Origin: a virus
IMG/VR virus record: IMGVR_UViG_3300020477_000142
Span: 1-22,831 of that record
Length of the DNA: 22,831 bases
Reading direction: 5' to 3' (one strand)
Shown here: one piece after another, positions 16,301-22,248 of the stretch
Layout: every line of letters starts with the position of its first letter
Numbering within the stretch: position 1 is the stretch's first letter
Translations under genes and position numbers: made by a program
Notes under the pieces: model-generated
What the model saw: only the letters and a program-made list of their open reading frames with translations
Database searches by the model: none
Told to the model about the DNA's origin: nothing

Positions 16301-17583
16301 ATATTAGTTTCAGTATTTGAACTGACCATAGCACCGACTGTATCGGCTATGTATTCATTTAAAGCAGTTCCATCAACTGTATATGCGTCTGCTTCAAGTG
16401 TACCATCTATATCGGCATTACCTGAAATATCTAAACTTGTAGCATCAACTTCACCAGCAACTGTAACTACACCACTTGATAGTGTTATTAAGTCTGTATC
16501 GCTTGTGTGTCCAATTACTGCACCATCAATTGCAACATTATCTACAGTAAGTGCTGTTAATGTTCCAAGACTTGTTACATTTCCTTGAGCTGCTGTATTT
16601 AGTGTACCTGCTAAAAGTGTAGTAGTTAAAAGACCACTCGAAGGATTATATGTTAATCCTGTGTCGCTTTCTGCTCCTTGACTTCCAGTAGCACCATCTA
16701 CAAAGATTGGATAAACTGTTTCGTCTGTGGAGTTATTAGCTGAAATTGTAATGTTATCAGCAGTACCTGTTGTATCTTGATTAAGAGTTCCAACTGTGAA
16801 ATCTAAAGTATTGTCTCCGTCTTCATAGGCTACTGTTATTCCTGATTCAGTATTAGAACCTACCATTGCTCCAACTGTGTCAGCTATATATTCGTTAAGA
16901 GCTGTTCCGTCTACAGTTATAGCATCAGCTTCGAGAGTTCCATCTATGTCTGCGTTACCACTAATATCTAAAGTAGTTGCGTCTACTTCTCCTGCTACTG
17001 TTAAGACACCACTTGTAAGTGTCATTAAATCAGTATCGCTTGTGTGCCCTATAGTAGTTCCGTTAATTATAACATTGTCAACTGTAAGAGTTGTAAGAGT
17101 TCCTAAACTTGTAATGTTAGACTGTGCAGCAGTTGTTACTGTAGCTGCTGTACCTGATACATTACCTGTAACATCTCCTGTTAATGGACCTGCAAAAGCA
17201 TCCGAAGTTACTGTACCATCAAAATATGCATCTTTAAATTCTAATGAGCTTGTACCTAAATCTATATCGTTATCTGTTACTGGTACTATTGCTCCGTCTT
17301 GTATTCTAATCTGCTCTACTGCTGCAGAAGATACCTCTACAAATACTCCCCACCTATTATTTGTACTATCTGCAACTATCTTATTTAAAAAGTCTAAATC
17401 ACCTATAGTGTGGATATTACCACCATGTCCTGCTGTACCATCGTGTCTGTGTCCTGTTGAACCTGCAGAACTAGATGAGTATGCAAATGCATTGACTAGT
17501 TGATTGTACTCATTATTAAATAAAGCTGCTGTGATAGTATCACCATCACTCATTGAACTTTGTCGTGTATAACTGTATGCCAT
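13318..17583 (-). CDS. tail fibre/spike with YadA-like stalk and peptidase S74 chaperone
   Basis: A 1421-residue receptor-binding fibre. Residues 1-60 form a conserved-style virion-attachment head (ALFNNEYNQLVNAF, then HRHDGTAGHGG). DIDLGTSSLEFKDAYFDGT-type motifs occur at about 106-124 and again near 957. Three long repeats fill about 152-696. Residues ~1051-1265 are about 13 units of 16-17 residues (NTAVGYQALDANTTGSS type), matching YadA-head-like beta-roll repeats. The C-terminal 124 residues are an S74 intramolecular chaperone: SDVRDK gives the predicted Ser1298/Lys1303 dyad, with self-cleavage expected just before Ser1298, then HTGFIAQEV and a terminal coiled coil. The homotrimer should shed the chaperone after folding. 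It follows the nozzle-like gene by 2 bases (GGGAG ribosome site) and precedes the internal virion genes, unlike in T7. Confidence 0.92.
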   Translation of the reverse strand: MAYSYTRQSSMSDGDTITAALFNNEYNQLVNAFAYSSSSAGSTGHRHDGTAGHGGNIHTIGDLDFLNKIVADSTNNRWGVFVEVSSAAVEQIRIQDGAIVPVTDNDIDLGTSSLEFKDAYFDGTVTSDAFAGPLTGDVTGNVSGTAATVTTAAQSNITSLGTLTTLTVDNVIINGTTIGHTSDTDLMTLTSGVLTVAGEVDATTLDISGNADIDGTLEADAITVDGTALNEYIADTVGAMVGSNTESGITVAYEDGDNTLDFTVGTLNQDTTGTADNITISANNSTDETVYPIFVDGATGSQGAESDTGLTYNPSSGLLTTTLLAGTLNTAAQGNVTSLGTLTALTVDNVAIDGAVIGHTSDTDLITLSSGVVTVAGEVDATSLDISGNADIDGTLEADAYTVDGTALNEYIADTVGAMVSSNTETNITVTYEDGDNTLDFVIGTLNQDTTGTADNITISANNSTDETVYPIFVDGATGSQGAESDTGLTYNPSTGMLTTTGVTATFTGNITGNVTGNTSGTAATVTGAAQSNITSLGTLTTLTVDNVIINGTTIGHTSDTDLITLADGNVTIAGELDLTTLDVSGDADIDGTLEADAITIGGVTLAETIADTVGAMVGSNTETGITVTYEDGDNTLDFVIGTLNQDTTGNAATFTASANNSTDETVYPIFVDGATGSQGAETDTGFTYNPSSGLLTIAGELDAGSLDISGNADIDGTTNLDAVDIDGAVQIDNTVTVGVDDTGYDVKFFGATASAYMLWDESVDDLILAGAARVVVPDGQLVLGSTAVSSTAAELNILDGKAFLDEDDMSSDSATGIPSQQSVKAYVDSQAGGMSAFIMEDDDGTEVSISNAEEIKFIGSGLTTNWTDTSTGSDGDPFDLTFTVDAAQTGITSLLATDIKIGEDDQTKIDFETADEIHFYAANVEQVYLGDNIFGPQTDSDVDLGATGVRWKDAFVDSITVTGEVDAASLDISGDADIDGTLETDNLTVGGAQGSDGQVLTSTGSGVAWEDAASGGASAINDLSDAKTFGTGSIMLGDATTGTISGANYNTGLGIDVFAALTTGDNNTAVGYQALDANTTGSSNTAIGKSAATAITTGDYNVAIGQNALETATTVDSNVAVGYAALATNAAADNTAVGRNALYTNSTGTINVAVGFEALKANTTANGNTGLGRKALTANTTGANNTAVGADALIANTTGSYNVAIGVTAMDAITTGSEAVAIGYAALGAASGGSNVAVGHKALENVTTGTNNIALGKETGRNASAPGGNITTADNQVVIGNNNIANAFVKVGWSTGSDVRDKTDIETLPDNAGLNFVNQMRPVTYVWDNRTNYYDFEDLKYGERDHSKKEIRKHTGFIAQEVKEIEKSIGWEDDHIVDTNNEHSLTLKYSALIPILTKAIQELSTQVSEQAKRIEELESN
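13791..14433 (-). repeat. ~51-nt tandem units encoding YadA-head-like repeats
   Basis: Thirteen consecutive units of 16-17 codons, each beginning Asn-(Thr/Val)-(Ala/Gly)-(Val/Ile/Leu)-Gly and mostly ending in Thr-Thr-Gly-x-x. Two units are one residue short (NVAVGYAALATNAAAD and AVAIGYAALGAASGGS). DNA copies are clearly diverged, so the array is old and kept by protein-level selection. Confidence 0.85.
15497..17130 (-). repeat. three long (~180-200 codon) tandem repeats in the fibre
   Basis: Units begin at AAQ(S/G)N(I/V)TSLGTLT: 17130 (residue 152), 16593 (residue 331) and 15999 (residue 529), with periods of 179 and 198 codons. Shared blocks include LTVDN, IGHTSDTDL, LDISGNADIDGTLEADA, ADTVGAMV, YEDGDNTLDF, GTLNQDTTG and DETVYPIFVDGATGSQGA. 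The end of unit 2 carries an extra FTGNITGNVTGNTSGTAATVT segment that also precedes unit 1. DNA differs widely at synonymous sites. Confidence 0.9.
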
Positions 17584-17585
17584 AA

Positions 17586-19217
17586 TTATTGTCTCCCTGA
17601 AGGTACGTAATCTATATATAAACCATTAACTGTATATGGGTCTTTAGTATCATCACTAAAAACTCTAAAATAATTGCTGTGTCCACTTCCCTCTACTACT
17701 TGTCTTGTTATCGGATCAGAAGCTGCACCAAAAACATAGCTTCCTGTGGTAAATGTTGCATTACCAAATAATGAAGGCTTATCTACTGATATAGAATAAT
17801 CTGAGGGTTGTGGACTATCTGGATCATCAAAATTATATCTTATTCTTAAACTAGATGAAATTTCTCCTTCTGGTGTTGCTGATATTTTAACGTATTTTAA
17901 AGTCTTTAATGTGCCTAAATCTCCGTAATCTAAATCTGGTGTTTGATATTCTGCTTTAATATTTGTTTCTACTTCAGCAGGATTAAAACTATTACCTGTA
18001 TCGTGATTATATACATAGCCATTATAATCTCCATGATAATGCTTTTCAACTCCACTTGAATTAAATCCTGAAGCTGCTGCCGTACTCGCATCTATACCAA
18101 ATGTTTCTGCCCATTGGAATTGGGTAAATCCTTGCTCATTTGTTTTAAGTGTACCTATTATTCCTTCTGATGCTGTACCAGTAGAGCTTGTACCATAGTA
18201 TAAGCGATATTGAGATTTATCTCTAATAACAATACTGCTTATATTATAAGTTCCTATGTTGTCTGCAATGTCTTTTATTATTGGCTGTATAGCTCTACTA
18301 ACTGTTCCTAACTCAACGTCACCAATTCTTACTGTACCAGCTAGTGTTCTTATTCCATCTGGTGCTAAGAATACTAAATCACCACCAATCTCTTGAATAC
18401 TCTTTCCATCTAAACAACCTATATTCTTTGTAATTGGTTCTACTGCTATGGTAGAGGAATTATTTATATTGCTTAATTTCCAAATACTATTTCGACAGAA
18501 TATTATTAAGTCTTCCCTAAAGCTTCTTAATCCTACTACTTGATCATCTAATATAATTGTACCAGAACCACTAGAACTAAAATCATCTATATCACTTGTA
18601 CCACTATAATGAATACCATTAGGTTCTGTACTTGAACCACCTACGACTAAATGCTTATCGTGTATTGTACAAAACTTTGGATAAACTGAGCCGTCAACTG
18701 TAATCTCTTTAGCAAAATAAGTTCTATCACTTAATGCTCCAGTTCCTGTCATTTTGAAGTAAAAAGGTTTTACACCTGATCCTTCATCGGTAATAATAAC
18801 TTCTCCGTAAGCTGTATCACCTTCATAAGTTGCGAAGTGTGCTTTACCTTGTGATGTTCTTGCTAATGCACTACGACCTGTAAAGGTACTGTAGTTATCT
18901 CCACCACCTGCTACACTATCTCTATTAATCTGTAACCAACTTGTTCCATCTAAACTAAAATAAATATTAGTTCCTGAACAAGCGATTACACCATCTCCGT
19001 ATACATGTAAGCCTAATACTTGATTAGAACTATTTGGTCTAGCAGCACTATCTCCACCAAATACTGAAAATCCATTAACTCTACGATAACCACCAGCTAC
19101 ATCAACTTCAAAGTTTCTTAATCTTGTTGCTGATCCGGGTCTACGTAAAAGTTCAAAAGAACTAGAAGATTTATCAAGTCCTCCTTCACATGCTAGTGCG
19201 TATGGTTGTGATGGCAT
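17586..19217 (-). CDS. tail nozzle / tail stabilisation-like protein
   Basis: A 543-residue beta-rich protein following the tail adaptor, in the position of T7 gp12 (nozzle) or P22 gp10. It opens MPSQPYALACEGGLDKSSSSFELLRRPGSATRLRNFEVDVAGGYRRVNGF. The FELLRRPGSATRLRNFE-type start with GGYRR fits phage tail proteins that begin with a strand docking on the adaptor. It continues with beta-propeller-like segments (LGLHVYGDGVIACSGTNIYFSLDG, LVVGGSSTEPNGIHYSG, IIFCRNSIWKL). It should form the distal tail tube to which fibres attach, and the fibre gene indeed follows by 2 bases. Its ATG overlaps the upstream TAA by one base (TAATG). The assignment rests on order and N-terminal style; the distinction between gp12-like and gp10-like is not made. 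Confidence 0.75.
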   Translation of the reverse strand: MPSQPYALACEGGLDKSSSSFELLRRPGSATRLRNFEVDVAGGYRRVNGFSVFGGDSAARPNSSNQVLGLHVYGDGVIACSGTNIYFSLDGTSWLQINRDSVAGGGDNYSTFTGRSALARTSQGKAHFATYEGDTAYGEVIITDEGSGVKPFYFKMTGTGALSDRTYFAKEITVDGSVYPKFCTIHDKHLVVGGSSTEPNGIHYSGTSDIDDFSSSGSGTIILDDQVVGLRSFREDLIIFCRNSIWKLSNINNSSTIAVEPITKNIGCLDGKSIQEIGGDLVFLAPDGIRTLAGTVRIGDVELGTVSRAIQPIIKDIADNIGTYNISSIVIRDKSQYRLYYGTSSTGTASEGIIGTLKTNEQGFTQFQWAETFGIDASTAAASGFNSSGVEKHYHGDYNGYVYNHDTGNSFNPAEVETNIKAEYQTPDLDYGDLGTLKTLKYVKISATPEGEISSSLRIRYNFDDPDSPQPSDYSISVDKPSLFGNATFTTGSYVFGAASDPITRQVVEGSGHSNYFRVFSDDTKDPYTVNGLYIDYVPSGRQ

Positions 19218-19975
19218 TAGATATGATCCGTTGACATGTCTTTAGGTGTAGGATTCATTAAAGCTGATCGCATTTGTTTTAATCCTTTTTTATAATCTTC
19301 TAAAGCAAAGGCTGCTTGTTGTGGAGCATCTTTAAATTGATGGAAATGATACCTAGCTCGTGCCATTAATACTGGATTATATACATCTGGGAAAACTGTT
19401 GCATCTCCATGAGCATCTAATGCTGTTGGTAAATCCCAAGCAAAGAACCAAACTCGATAAACTTTATCAGGTATTGGACTTACTCCAAATTTTCTAGCAT
19501 CAGGACTTCGGATAATAAATTTAGGTTCTCCATAAGTTTGAGAATCTGCATCGTCTATATTCTCAGATTCTCTTAGATGGTCTTTCCATTCTTCAGTTGT
19601 AATAAACTTTAAATTTTGACTAGTATAAGGAGTACTTGCTCCACTTACACCAATCGTAGTTAGATAAAAGTTATCCCAATCTACTGAACCATAATCTGCT
19701 GTAATACTGGAACTGGAAGCTTTTAATTCATACCACCTAGTTCCTGCGACAGTCTCTACATAAACATTACCATAGAACGGATCAGTTGCTCCACTTTCGC
19801 CTGTGGCTAAGAAAGCCCATTGAGGCTCTGCCATTACTATATCACTATATGCTCTGTTGATACAGTCTTTAGCATGTCCTTGTATACCTATGGCACTACT
19901 AAAGTTTGCTGAAGTTAAAACAACTTCATTTAATTCTCTTAATAATTCGTTAGTTAAGTTTAGATATGTTGCCAT
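19217..19975 (-). CDS. head-tail adaptor / tail tubular protein A-like (gp11 type)
   Basis: A 252-residue protein with the usual N-terminal helix pair of podovirus adaptor proteins: LTNELLRELNEVVLTSANF, then IGIQGHAKDCINRAYSDI (about 6-44), a beta domain (residues ~60-170), and a C-terminal helix (AAFALEDYKKGLKQMRSAL). It sits between portal ring and nozzle in T7-like virions. Length is close to T7 gp11 (about 196) and marine homologues, which run longer. It is translationally coupled to the nozzle-like gene through TAATG, and its own start has AAGGG about 10 bases upstream. Confidence 0.85.
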   Translation of the reverse strand: MATYLNLTNELLRELNEVVLTSANFSSAIGIQGHAKDCINRAYSDIVMAEPQWAFLATGESGATDPFYGNVYVETVAGTRWYELKASSSSITADYGSVDWDNFYLTTIGVSGASTPYTSQNLKFITTEEWKDHLRESENIDDADSQTYGEPKFIIRSPDARKFGVSPIPDKVYRVWFFAWDLPTALDAHGDATVFPDVYNPVLMARARYHFHQFKDAPQQAAFALEDYKKGLKQMRSALMNPTPKDMSTDHI

Positions 19976-20000
19976 TCTTATTTACCCTTATTGTAGCTTT

Positions 20001-20189
20001 TTATGGATTAAACGCTGCTTTAGTAGTTGTATAAGCTTCGTTTTCTGGTGTTGAAGGATCATCTTTTTTATAAGTTCCTTTCTTAGTTCTTGCACGAACT
20101 CTTTTACCAAAGTAAAACTCCATTTTTTTATTAAAATTATTTAACCAACTCTTTTGGTATTTATTAAATTCTGTTTGATCCCAACTCAT
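20001..20189 (-). CDS. small basic hypothetical protein
   Basis: A 62-residue soluble, basic protein (MSWDQTEFNKYQKSWLNNFN, then KRVRARTKKGTYKKDD). It has no membrane helix. An AAGGA site lies 8 bases before ATG. It lies 10 bases after the other small basic gene and 25 bases before the tail adaptor. The basic C-terminal half could contact DNA or an acidic partner in the head-tail region. No family is recognised. Confidence 0.6.
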   Translation of the reverse strand: MSWDQTEFNKYQKSWLNNFNKKMEFYFGKRVRARTKKGTYKKDDPSTPENEAYTTTKAAFNP

Positions 20190-20199
20190 GTTGTAATCC

Positions 20200-20412
20200 T
20201 TAATTAGCTTTTGCTACTGGTCCACCACTTGAAAGTTTAGCTCTTATTGAGCCACCTTTTGAAACCCACTGTCTTACAGGTTTTGGTGGAGGTGGTTCTT
20301 TAGGTTCTTCTATCCTTCCTTTTTTTAAAAGTCTTTGTAAAGTTCTTACCTTTAATCCTTTCCCACTTCTTGCTTGTCTCTTAAGTCTTCGTACAAGTGC
20401 TTTTTTCCCCAT
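20200..20412 (-). CDS. small very basic protein with KGG/SGG motif
   Basis: A 70-residue protein: an N-terminal half with Lys/Arg at about every third residue (MGKKALVRRLKRQARSGKG), a central PKEPPPPKP linker, and a C-terminal SKGGSIRAKLSSGGPVAK. The tail resembles the KGGPARLDMRKGGRVSK segment of the 867-residue virion protein. Basic N-terminus plus Gly-Gly tail suggests a nucleic-acid or virion-interior role, which is inference. It is the first gene after the hairpin that follows the head genes, with an AAGGA ribosome site about 7 bases before ATG. Confidence 0.6.
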   Translation of the reverse strand: MGKKALVRRLKRQARSGKGLKVRTLQRLLKKGRIEEPKEPPPPKPVRQWVSKGGSIRAKLSSGGPVAKAN

Positions 20413-20429
20413 TTTATTTTCCTTGTTGT

Positions 20430-20489
20430 TTATTTATCCTTAAAAATGTATGGGAGATAATTGAATAAGAACCATTTGGTAATAGTCAT
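20430..20489 (-). CDS. possible 19-codon leader peptide in the post-head hairpin
   Basis: ATG at 20489-20487 opens MTITKWFLFNYLPYIFKDK, ending in TAA at 20432-20430. GGGGAG lies 6 bases before the ATG, within one arm of the hairpin 20448-20505; the start codon sits in the loop and the last third of the ORF covers the other arm. The peptide is hydrophobic and aromatic in the middle. It may be a chance ORF in a terminator, a leader peptide, or a tiny membrane protein. Nothing outside its ribosome-site spacing supports translation. Confidence 0.25.
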   Translation of the reverse strand: MTITKWFLFNYLPYIFKDK

Positions 20490-20506
20490 CCTTATCTCCC
20501 CATACG
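20441..20506 (-). terminator. large hairpin after head genes, putative partial terminator
   Basis: Plus-strand 20448-20460 (GTATGGGAGATAA) pairs with 20492-20505 over 13 base pairs with a single bulged C; the loop is 31 bases and itself contains ACC...GGT. On the minus strand the stem is followed by ATTTTTAAGG. It lies 25 bases after the stop of the head-associated protein, matching where T7 places its late terminator (after the capsid gene). The U tract is short and the loop long, so attenuation or RNase-processing is as possible as full termination. Confidence 0.55.
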
Positions 20507-20513
20507 ATTGTTT

Positions 20514-20530
20514 TTCTTATATTATAAGAA
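20514..20530. repeat. perfect 7-bp inverted repeat adjoining a stop codon
   Basis: TTCTTAT-ATT-ATAAGAA lies directly against the stop codon (20531-20533) of the head-associated gene. There is no U tract on the minus strand, so it is not a terminator in the direction of transcription. It may stabilise the mRNA 3' end or be a protein site. Confidence 0.6.
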
Positions 20531-21118
20531 TTAATCAGGTAATACACCTAAATGTAAAAACTCGATTAAATAAGTCACAGTTGTAGCTGCAGTTGCCAAG
20601 TCATTTGCTAAAGGTTTTAACCTTGCATAAAGTGTACGGGCTGATGCACTGTACAAAGTAGCTGCAATAACGATTGCTTCTGAAGTAGCTGGACCACCAT
20701 AAACACCTGCAGTTACTCCAGTACCTACAAAGGCATTGGCTGCGTGTCCATGTGAATTTTGAATGATATATAAAGGTACATTGGCTGTCCATGTTACTGC
20801 TGATCCACCATCATCTAAGATAGCTTTTTCATCAATAAGTTGACCACCACCTGCAGCAGTTCCTAAATCGAAATCAACATCATCGCCTGAAGCTCCTGCT
20901 GTAACAATGTTACCTGCTGGAATTGCGATAAGATTACGAATAATAGTATCTGCTGGTTGTGTGAATGAAACATCATAAGTTGCGTCAGCAGTTACTGCAA
21001 TAGTTCCTGTAGTAGCTGAAGTCCATGAAGTAACTGAATTATCAGCAAGTGCACGAACATCGCTTACCTTTGATGAGTTTCGCCCTGTATCTCTTATATC
21101 TATAACTGGATTTGCCAT
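20531..21118 (-). CDS. head-associated (capsid decoration?) protein
   Basis: A 195-residue protein between the capsid gene and the tail genes. It is Ala/Thr/Gly/Val-rich with alternating hydrophobic residues, so mostly beta (MANPVIDIRDTG, TGTIAVTADATYDVSF, DDVDFDLGTAAGGG, VIAATLYSASARTLYARL). No cleavage site, membrane helix or enzymatic motif is visible. Head decoration or cement proteins commonly have this size, composition and place. GAGGAG lies about 9 bases before the ATG, a strong site fitting high expression. The gene is flanked on both sides by hairpins. Alternative: a minor head protein of other function. Confidence 0.6.
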   Translation of the reverse strand: MANPVIDIRDTGRNSSKVSDVRALADNSVTSWTSATTGTIAVTADATYDVSFTQPADTIIRNLIAIPAGNIVTAGASGDDVDFDLGTAAGGGQLIDEKAILDDGGSAVTWTANVPLYIIQNSHGHAANAFVGTGVTAGVYGGPATSEAIVIAATLYSASARTLYARLKPLANDLATAATTVTYLIEFLHLGVLPD

Positions 21119-21196
21119 TTTTTTTATTTCTCCTCTATTTAATTAAAAATAGTTATGTTGTTATTAAAATATAATTATACTATAAAAGTAAAGAAG

Positions 21197-21218
21197 TGGG
21201 AGGCTATTACACCTCCCA
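21197..21218 (-). terminator. hairpin 11 bases after the capsid gene
   Basis: TGGGAGG at 21197-21203 pairs perfectly with CCTCCCA at 21212-21218 around an 8-base loop. On the minus strand it begins 11 bases after the capsid stop codon and is followed by the pyrimidine-rich CTTCTTTACTTTT, which is T-rich but not a clean U run. It is likely a partial terminator or a 3'-end stabiliser that sets capsid mRNA above downstream genes. Confidence 0.6.
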
Positions 21219-21229
21219 AATCTGTTTCG

Positions 21230-22204
21230 TTAGTCTATTCCGTAGAATGCACCAACAAGAGCTTCATCTCTTAGTACTTTCGCACCAAAAACATGAAGAC
21301 CTCTTACAATGTCACCAAACGATGTTGGGTCTCTCAACACTTCTGTTGAAAGAATTGTATTTGCAGTCGCAGTAGATGAGATGTGACCTGCCAAACATTT
21401 ACCTGCAGCATTAGATGTTGCAGCTATGTTATTTGACTTGTACATGTCAAAACCACGAAGTTTTCCACTAGAAACTAAGCCGTTTCTAATCGAACCCTGT
21501 CCAGCGTTGTAGTCAACAGACAACAATTTAGAACTAGAACTTCCTAGAACTTCATAGAAGTCAGGACTAGCAACGAACCATCTACCTTCTTCAGGTACAT
21601 TTTGGTCGTCTAGTAATCTTGACATTCTACCCATAAGGTCTAGAGGATCATGTTCATCAGTTCCAAAACCAATGTCTAGGTTACCTGTTCCATCAAAAGT
21701 TCCAGACGCTAAATCAGTAGCTGAGTCTGAACCTAATACGTGGTTAGGTGATGAAGCAGATAGACCAGCAAACATAGTTACTATTACAGCAGCATCATAA
21801 GCATCTTTCAATGCGTATGCAGCAGAACTGGAAGCAACTTCTTTAAAGTTAACATGTGACATATTTGTTTCAATATCATCTACGATGAATTTAAACGCAT
21901 TAGCACTATCAACCACTAAAGATGTTTCTTGGTCTGTTAGTCTAGTTTCAGTTGTATCACTATTTCTAGTGTACGCTGATACAGAGATAACGGGTTCTTT
22001 GATAATCTTTACTGAGTCTCCGAAAGCAGATATTTCACCCGAATAATCGGTGTTTGTAATAGCTTCTACTACCGAAGATTTTCTAAAAAAGTTTAAAACC
22101 TTTTTAGAATAAACCGAAGGTAAAAAGAAACTATTAGTTTGTCCACTTACGGAGTTAGCAAAGTTAGCATTAGTATCCGTTGACGGTTCAAAATATTGAG
22201 CCAT
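21230..22204 (-). CDS. major capsid protein
   Basis: This 324-residue protein is preceded by a scaffold gene and followed by head/tail genes, the standard place for the coat protein. HK97-fold signs: a charged N-arm (KKVLNFFRKSSVVEAITNTDYSG, about 34-56), then GDSVKIIKEPVISVSAYTRN (E-loop/A-domain beta strands), a spine helix-like segment (KEVASSSAAYALKDAYDAAVIVTMFAG, about 120-146), PEEGRWFVASPDFYEVL (about 203-219) and a C-terminal strand set (RGLHVFGAKVLRDEALVGAFYG). The phrase WFVASPDFYEVL is typical of P22/T7-like coat proteins, where the central region reports a substrate-like fold. AAGGAG lies 8 bases before the ATG. The hairpin after the stop suggests high, independently regulated expression. 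Confidence 0.88.
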   Translation of the reverse strand: MAQYFEPSTDTNANFANSVSGQTNSFFLPSVYSKKVLNFFRKSSVVEAITNTDYSGEISAFGDSVKIIKEPVISVSAYTRNSDTTETRLTDQETSLVVDSANAFKFIVDDIETNMSHVNFKEVASSSAAYALKDAYDAAVIVTMFAGLSASSPNHVLGSDSATDLASGTFDGTGNLDIGFGTDEHDPLDLMGRMSRLLDDQNVPEEGRWFVASPDFYEVLGSSSSKLLSVDYNAGQGSIRNGLVSSGKLRGFDMYKSNNIAATSNAAGKCLAGHISSTATANTILSTEVLRDPTSFGDIVRGLHVFGAKVLRDEALVGAFYGID

Positions 22205-22248
22205 TTGGATATCTCCTTAGTTAGAATTTAGTTATTAAACTAAATAGT

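Noticed and set aside
16877-17503. A 208-codon plus-strand open frame opposite the fibre repeats.
   Set aside because: It is the antisense of the fibre gene. Its repeated phrases mirror the fibre repeats, and similar antisense frames appear opposite the other repeats (15311-15520, 16349-16588). No ribosome site or independent coding sign is seen.
21174-21179. A TATAAT on the minus strand upstream of the head-associated gene, as a sigma-70 promoter.
   Set aside because: At 15-18 base spacing the -35 region falls in the CCTCCC hairpin arm and has no likeness to TTGACA. In an AT-rich gap one TATAAT is expected by chance.
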